DNA from: Gentiana macrophylla
Taxonomy: Eukaryota; Streptophyta; Magnoliopsida; Gentianales; Gentianaceae
Reading direction: 5' to 3'
DNA: 64,000 nucleotides
Assembly: GCA_026214975.1 (NCBI GenBank)
Contig: CM047809.1
Coordinates: forward strand, 30,601,977 to 30,665,976
The translations under genes were made by a program, and so were the position numbers. The stretch's first letter is position 1. Every line of letters starts with the position of its first letter. Below, in pieces: positions 57,610 to 64,000 of the stretch. Under the pieces are notes generated by a model, which searched no databases, was not told the origin of the DNA, and worked only from the letters and a program-made list of their open reading frames with translations.

Positions 57610-59111
57610 TGAAAATGCCTAAATGGTACCATTAATTATACCCTTATTCACCCCGAATTCTGCTCAAGAGAGGATATATAGGCTCGTGATTGTGTGGAAT
57701 ATGTGTTAAATAATATGTGCGTGTTCCAAGGATCGTAAATCTGCATCTATGCTATTTTCCTGAGGTTTTGGTACTGTCTTGTCTCGTTTTGCATGTTTTA
57801 TAGAATGTACCAGACTTGGAGCAATGAAGAACGGATCTGGACCAGAAGAAGTATATTGGGCCAAGTGATTAAAGCCCAAGAAGAAGTCTGCTGAAGAAAA
57901 AGAAGAAAAGTCAGCCTGGTTTACCGAGGGCTAAAGCCGTTAAACCGAGGACTTGTTGGACATTAAATTGATTCTACCGCATTATCTAGGTTGGTTAGGG
58001 TTTTAGAGAGTCATAAGTCGGTTGTTGTATATATATAAAGCCGCATATACTAAAAGCTTTCACATATTATCAATTATATTTAATTACATTATACGATTTG
58101 ATGAAATAAAGTTATTCCAAGCTTTTGAGGAGTTATTTCTGGTTTTCTCCCTTTCTCTACCATCTCTAGCTTGAGTAGATCGAGCTAGATCTCCATTGTT
58201 GAAGGTATGAAGCTTTGAACTTTCCTTTTTGTCTTCAATATGGTACATCTGTTCATATTTCTGTGTTTTAGTTAATCTGCATGCTTAAAGACCCCATGAT
58301 TTACTTATTTTAATTGTATGTGAGCAATGTAGATCCAGGAATAGGAAAAGCTGACCCCGATAACCCGGCGGTCTATACCGGTTTACCGAGGCATTAAAAA
58401 ACCTAAAACTGGGATTCACTACAGCTACGTTGATCAAAGGTTTAGTTAACAGTATGTTAGATCTGGCCAATCTGCTTATTGTATTCGTAAATTAACGCGA
58501 AGAACTTGCAAGGTGAAGTGTTAGTTTGGACGTAGTCCGATGGACCCGAAGAACGTGCTGATCAATGTGGACAGCTGTCTAGGCGTGTTAGCGGTATGAG
58601 TTAGTGCTCGATATCGGTAATTCTAGTTCTTTATGCGTATGGGCTATTACGGACCAATTAAGGAGGGTAGCTTACATATAAATTCTCTACTACCATTGTC
58701 GGAGTAGATAGGGTTAGGAGTTGCACCCGTAGCTGATGATGATAATTAAATCAAACGCTCGCTCGATTAATTTAATGAAATTATGCGGGAAGTAAACGTA
58801 ATGATTAACTAATCCAAGTTAGTAGATCGGTGAGAAGAGGGGGAGAAATACCACGTTTTCTTTACGTTCATTGTTGGTCAATGACTTCCGGACGGTGATC
58901 GTAAGCTTCGTGACTCTCCGTGGCGTATGTGCGATTGCTCCGTGGCTATCGATTGATCCACTTCGTAATGTTGCTTCTTAATTAGGTTAGAATAGTTTAT
59001 AGTTAAAGTTGCATTGTCTCTGTGGGATTGACCTTGACTCGCATTTACTATAATACGATGTACCTAGTATTCTTGCTAGTAATATTGATGTTAGTGACTT
59101 TCACGCGATCA
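57610..59111 (+). mobile_element. E3 3' LTR
   Basis: 1.50 kb; TATA box tatatataaag at about 58029-58039; opposed ggtttaccg and gttaaacc boxes at 57917-57950 and more at 58355-58390. It has about 85 bp (58882-58967) that the 5' LTR lacks. Ends CACGCGATCA before the duplication catat. Confidence 0.92.
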
Positions 59112-59116
59112 CATAT

Positions 59117-60170
59117 AAAGAAATTTATCGATTAATGCACAAATTGGACAATTATTTTGAAACATCCAAAAAAGTAAATGTGGACACTTAAAATGGAACG
59201 GGAGATTATTTTTCTTGTAAAAATGTGACATGATAGTCCCCAAGTACATAAGTGACTGGTTAAATCCAATAGGGCTTAGAGGGGGTCAAATAGTGTAAGA
59301 GGCGACACTCATAATTTTAACATAAATGTCTAACTTATAAGCACAGTGTAAATACATACATAGAATCACTTAGACATATCGAACTTTCGATTTACATCAT
59401 ATGTCAATTCTGGATATGAGGTGTGATGGATATGGATGAGTGACGGAGGAACCATTTGGTACGAGTTCAACCTTAAAAATGTGGCATGATAACATGCATA
59501 TATATATATGAGTGTATGACGGACCTCAAATAAAGTGGTTACATTAAAAAAATCGAAATAATTTGGTTTCATTAAAGTAACATGTCAAATTAATTCCAGA
59601 CTCTTGCATCTTAATTATTTATCAAATAAAAAAAAATCCTTGCAGTAAAAAAGGTTGTATACCCCTAAGTTAATTTAGTGTTCCTTAAATTACAGAGCCG
59701 TTTGTTAAAACTCAAGTATGAAATCCAAATTATGAAGACATCATATAAATATACATTACAATTCTTATTTTAAGATAGATTGAAAATAATCATCAATTTC
59801 CCATTTCAAAAAACACTTCTAGTTAAACTTGACACTATAACAAGTTGATCAAGAATATTTACGATCATTGTTATCTCTTGAGTTGTGTGCTTTTATGTTG
59901 TTGTGGTTTAATATCTATTCGTTATGGTGTAACAACTCAAAATTTATGTCTCACTATGCCACATGAGCCATAATAGTTGCAATAACTACTTAGTTTCCTT
60001 ATTCAATTATCTAGTGACCTAGAATGGTTAACTCAAGTACTAATCAAAGCAATAATGAAGTCATAAATTTTTTTGGTCGGATGGGTTAATTTTTTTATAT
60101 ATTACTTTAATTTTATTATAGAATATTAGAATTACGAAAAATCACTGTCCACAAGAATCTGTGTTGTTGA
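59117..60170. other. Unassigned AT-rich sequence
   Basis: No gene pattern. gtggacacttaaaatggaac at 59180-59199 resembles the inner end of Stowaway-type MITEs, but no partner end was found. A 3' LTR for the minus-strand Copia remnant could lie here but I could not delimit one. Confidence 0.35.
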
Positions 60171-60179
60171 TGTTCGACA

Positions 60180-63100
60180 TGTGTCTTTGATTGGATATCT
60201 TGATAACAACCTTTGTAATGTACTTTTGTCCACTACTGAGTTAAGATGTCAGCAAGATTGTCTGTAGTTCCTAATATCATTGGATTTAATACTTTTTCTT
60301 GGTACGTTTCCCTCACAAAATGACAATTTATCTCAATGTGTTTGGTTCACTCATGATAAACAGGATTTTCGACCATATACATAGCACTCTTACTGTAACA
60401 TAATAAAGGAACTACTTGTGAATGAGAAATTTGAAAATCTAACAATATGTACAAGTTCCATTGAATTTCATAAGTTGTGATGGCTAGTTCTCTATATTCT
60501 GCCTCTGAATGACTCCTACTTACACTATTCTACTTCTTGCATTTCCAGGATATAGAATTCCCTATAAATAGGTTATATCATGTAACTGGTTTTCTGGTAA
60601 TGGAGCATCTTGCCAGTCTGAATCAAAGAATGCTTTAAGTATTGGTGATCCTTCTGCTAGAAAGAAGAGCCCCTGACCTGGAGCATTCTTGAGATATATG
60701 AGAAGCTTGTGTGTTGCGGCAAGATGATTCTCAATAGGTTGATCTTGGAACTGATTGAGTTGTTGGATTGTAAATGCAACGTCATGTCCAGTTTTCCCTA
60801 AATAGATCAATTTCCTTACTAAACTCTTTGAAGTATGTATTTTTGGATAACAGTGGTGAATCTTCCTTAATTAATGTAGTACCAGGATCCATAGGAATAG
60901 TAGTCTTACCACCTCGATAACCAAACTCAGTTAGAAGGTCTAAAAAATATTTTCTCTAATTCATGACAATTCGAGATTTTGATCTTTCATTCTCAAAACC
61001 TAGAAAATACTTCAACTCCCCTGAGTCATTGATTGTGAAAGCTTGATGGATCAAGGATTGGATACTCTGAATTGCTGAAAGATTCAGACTGCCCGCTATG
61101 ATATCATCTACATATACCAACAATGCTATAAAATCAGCCCATGTCCTTTTAGTAAAAAGACTATGATCATGTTTGGATTGTGAATAACCATCTTGTACCA
61201 AAGTTTGGGTGAGTTTAGCATTTCACTGCTACTTGCTTGTCTTAATCCATACAATGATTTATTTAGTTTTCAAACCATGTCTGACCTCTAAACTGCTAAA
61301 CCACGAGTGGGTTTCATATATTCCTCTTCATCTAAATCTTCATAAAGAAAAGTTGTATTAACATAAAGTTGATGTAAATTCCACCATTTCATTATTTCCA
61401 GACTCAAGAACAATTTAATGGTTGATATCTTGGCTACTAGAGAAAAATGTTTCCAAGAAGTTGTTTGGGTATAGACATTTGCCACCAACCTAGTTGTGTA
61501 CCATTTTATTGTACCATATGACTTCCTCTTTATCTTCTAAATCCACAAAACATGGGTACATTGCCTTGTGGTAATGGTACAAGTGTCCATGTGTTAGTCT
61601 ACAGAGCATCCAATTTAGCCTACATTGTTTGCAGCCATTTTGTAAATGTAACTGCTTCCTTGTAAGTGGAAGGTTCTATATCTTTATCTAAGGAACTGGT
61701 GAAAGCTTTATAAGTATCAAATACATTATTGTAAGAAACCATATTCTGGATTATGTGAAGAGTAGATGTACATGTTCCTATATAGTAATCCTTCAAATAC
61801 TGAGGGGCATTCGTTTGTCTTGTGGATCTTCTTACTACTTATTTTATTGCAGATTCAATCGATATCTGAGTATTGTCCATCAAAATAGTCTCATCAATGA
61901 TGTCATGAGGTCCATTGGCCTTATCATGTAAGGAAAGATTTGGCAGGACAAGATTGTCATGTGTAATGGGACTCTCATCAAAGAAAGGAAAGATAGATTC
62001 ATAAAATATAACATCCCTAGATATCACAATCTATCTAGTAACAAGATCAACCAAAATGTATCATTTTGTATGAGCTGAATTTCTCTGATAAGCACATTTT
62101 CTACTCATTGCTTCAAATTTTCCTCTACCCTGCATGTTAGTACTAACAAATTCTAGACATCCAAACAGTTTCATTGTTTTACAAACATGATCACTTCTAT
62201 AAAACACATAATAACTTTTATTATGAATAAGTGGAGTAGGTGTGTATAAGTTATGGCAATTCAATTGATGTCAATTCAGCAGGGTTACAAGTCAGCTGAA
62301 TATTACAAGTCTGCTGATATTATTCAGCAGAGGCATGTTTATGCTATTTAAATTAATCTTATTGTAAATACATTTATTTACAACTATATTATAAAGTTGT
62401 GGTATTTTGTATTTAATCTTTTGTTGCTTTAGTTAGCCGTTTAGCCTTAATACCTTAATTCCAAACTACTTATTTATTAGTCACCTAGCATTTAAGTACT
62501 TGTCTCCCACTACTTGTAATTGCCTTTATATACTTGCTGCTTCAGCTCCTTTGTAATAAGAAGAATACTATTATCTTCTCTCTTTCTTCTATCTTCATAA
62601 TTTCTACAGTGTGAGATTAATAAGATAAGTAGCTTGTTGCATAAAAAAACCCAATAAATCATAGGCACATTAGCCTGAAATCTCAGTGCTCTAGCTGTTG
62701 CTAAAAAAGTTGATACGTTTTTTCAACTACACAACTTTGCCGGTTTGTGTGTGTGCGTGCGCGCAAGAGGTCTCATGAACAATGCCTTTATCTGCATAAA
62801 ATTGTTTCATTTGAAATTCTAGTCCATTATCAGATCTGATAGTTTTAATGTTCCTACAAGACTGAGTATAAACCCACTCACAAAATTGTTTAACTAGGTC
62901 CCTTGCTTCTCCTTTAGTTTTCATAAAAAAAAACATAATTATCTACTAAAATCATCTAAAATTGACAAGAAATAAAACTCACCATTGTGAGTAGAATGTC
63001 TGTTTGGACCCCAAATATCAATATGAATCAAGTCAAATACACTTTTAGCAGTAGAAACACTATGAGGAAAACTCAACCTATTTTGTTTTGTTATGGGACA

Positions 63101-63360
63101 AACATGACATTTATTGTCTAAAGGTAAAGTTACATCAAGTGTATCACATTGTTTCAACATTTTCAATCTCTGTGTAAAGGGATATCATAACCTATAGTGC
63201 CAAATCAAACTAGGAGAAAGAACATAAACATATGTATGCTAGTCTCTTATCAGATGTGCCATTATTGGCTTTCAATATGTAGAGACCATTTAGTAATTCA
63301 ATTGAACCAATCGTCTTTTAGGTTTGAGCATCCTGAATTACACAAGCATTAGTACTATAA
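60180..63360 (-). pseudogene. C3: minus-strand Copia pol remnant
   Basis: Read on the minus strand from 63360 downwards. GAG-pre-integrase/integrase start 62939-63166 (CHVCPITKQNRLSFP, DLIHIDIWGP); integrase core 62727-62936 (TIRSDNGLEF, then GIVHETSC); integrase C-terminus 62061-62264 (TPTPLIHNKS, FGCLEF); linker 61839-62027 (SRDVIFYESIFPF). RT 60956-61490 (VYVDDIIAGS; GELKYFLGFE). RNase H 60190-60810 (QQLNQFQDQP, FFDSDWQDAP, then TKHIEINCHFVRE). Stops and shifts throughout. No LTR was recognised at either side, and the right part stops at a hAT-like element. Not the same family as C2. Confidence 0.85.
62255..62720. mobile_element. Insertion within the C3 integrase, possibly a solo LTR
   Basis: About 0.46 kb separates two adjacent parts of the integrase (ending near 62727 and resuming near 62264 on the minus strand). 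The plus strand has LTR-like composition: tgatgtcaattcagcagg repeats at the left, a TATA-like tttatatact at 62524, and ctttctcttc pyrimidine runs before 62600. Exact ends and target duplication were not found. Confidence 0.4.
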
Positions 63361-63389
63361 ATCAAAGAATAAAAAGTTCCTGCAGTCAA

Positions 63390-63945
63390 CATGGGCAGAC
63401 CTAAAGAGGGGCTAGGGGCATGTCCCCCCTAAATTTATTAAAATGACTAATATACCATTGACAATTCTTAATATTTTATAGAAACTCATATATGGAATTT
63501 GTTGTCCCCTAATCATCAAATCTTTTATCTAGCTTAACTGGTAAAAAACTACTTTTTAGTTTTACGTCTCAGGTTCGATTCTGAGCCATAGCATATTTTT
63601 TTCTTTTTTTCTTTCTTTTGTTTACTTATTAACTTATTAGCTTTACTATTATGAATTTTGAATATAATCTCTCTTATTAACTCATTAGCTTTTATTTACT
63701 ATTATGAATTTTGAACACGATATGTCTTATTAACTCATTTGCTTTTGTTTACTACATATTAATTTTGAACATGATATATCTTATTAACTCATTTCATGCA
63801 AAATTGAAAAAAGAATCATATTTATAATCTCTCCTATATAATCCCTAATATTCATTCGCATTTTACAATTCTTAATTACTATATTCATACATCATGTTAT
63901 GTCTAAATTTGGACCCGTTGATAAAAATCTTACATCTGCCTATGG
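63390..63945. mobile_element. hAT-like non-autonomous element at the window edge
   Basis: Ends catgggcagacctaaaga and the complement of cataggcagatgtaagat are imperfect inverted repeats, similar to worn CAGGGGCGGA-type hAT ends. Followed inside by ggggctaggggcatgtcccccc. No clear 8-bp duplication. It contains pol III box A/B-like words at 63530-63590. No coding. Confidence 0.45.
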
Positions 63946-64000
63946 CGTTCGCCCGTGCTTTTAACTGCAATTTACGCCCCACCTAATCGTAGATCCTAGC
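63946..64000. other. Right-edge sequence, unassigned
   Basis: 55 bases with no feature I can support. Confidence 0.3.

Larger units (their letters stand above)
38985..59111 (+). mobile_element. E3: non-autonomous Athila-like element with protease and post-pol ORFs
   Basis: LTRs 38985-40407 plus 52820-52829, and 57610-59111 (TGAWAA...CACGCGATCA), 5-bp duplication catat at 38980-38984 and 59112-59116. tRNA-Asp primer site and two polypurine tracts. Without E4 it is about 7.7 kb. Interior order: leader, a 315-codon protease ORF, the conserved post-pol motif, a promoter-like C/T-rich leader, a broken post-pol ORF, and the 3' tracts. It has no gag core, RT, RNase H or integrase. Confidence 0.93.

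Noticed and set aside
63520..63595. Possible tRNA gene from box A/B-like words
   Set aside because: The T-arm loop would be 8 nt, no acceptor stem pairs, and the anticodon arm is poor; kept only as a pol III-like observation.

Overview
This window is flowering-plant nuclear DNA, most likely eudicot, and consists almost entirely of nested LTR retrotransposons. The evidence for a plant is tRNA-Asp and initiator-Met primer sites, Athila-type, chromovirus and Sirevirus-like elements, a Stowaway MITE with the CTCC(C/A)TCCGTCCC end, and hAT-type MITEs. I found no intact host gene. The only gene-like remnants outside elements are a decayed NAM-associated/Myb-like exon (about 2846-3370) and a LINE 3' end (about 3830-4230).

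Layout. (1) 1-2258 is the 3' end of an Athila-like Ty3 element (E1), with a Stowaway MITE in its LTR. (2) 2261-5650 is old, AT-rich, mostly unassigned sequence. (3) 5656-38908 is one nest flanked by the 5-bp duplication tagcc. The outer element is a chromovirus-like LTR element (T1) reduced to two ~1.95 kb LTRs and ~0.2 kb of interior. A large non-coding Copia derivative (C1, 7759-24282) sits in that interior, and C1 itself holds a coding-free Athila-like element (E2, 14865-22392, duplication gtgtg). The T1 3' LTR was hit by a 12.1 kb Sirevirus-like Copia (C2, 25392-37501, duplication cccta) and by a hAT-type MITE (38030-38522). (4) 38985-59111 is a second nest (duplication catat). A non-autonomous Athila-like element (E3) carries an intact 315-codon retropepsin-like ORF and a broken post-pol ORF. 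The 12.4 kb gag-pol Athila element E4 (40408-52814, duplication actta) landed 10 bp inside the end of the E3 5' LTR. (5) 59117-64000 holds unassigned sequence, a minus-strand Copia pol remnant (C3), and a hAT-like element at the right edge.

How the parts relate. E4 has the pieces of a full gag, protease, RT, RNase H and integrase, but all are frame-broken in this copy. E2 and E3 keep only what a partner could act on in trans: LTRs, tRNA-Asp primer site, a conserved post-pol motif, a pyrimidine-rich leader and two polypurine tracts. E3 also keeps a protease. C2 has gag, pol and a third, broken post-pol ORF of ~3 kb preceded by its own TATA box and leader.

The most interesting signals are: the post-pol ORFs with an internal promoter-like region in both a Copia and a Ty3 element; the stand-alone protease in E3; paired family-specific palindromes upstream of the TATA box in all four Athila-like LTRs; a second polypurine tract about 0.9-1.1 kb upstream of the LTR in four elements; and a C1 LTR that has absorbed its own polypurine tract. 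Caution: many LTR-pair differences and frame breaks in C2 and E2 sit at CAG/CTG triplets, which looks like systematic sequencing error at methylated CHG sites and may exaggerate how broken these elements are.
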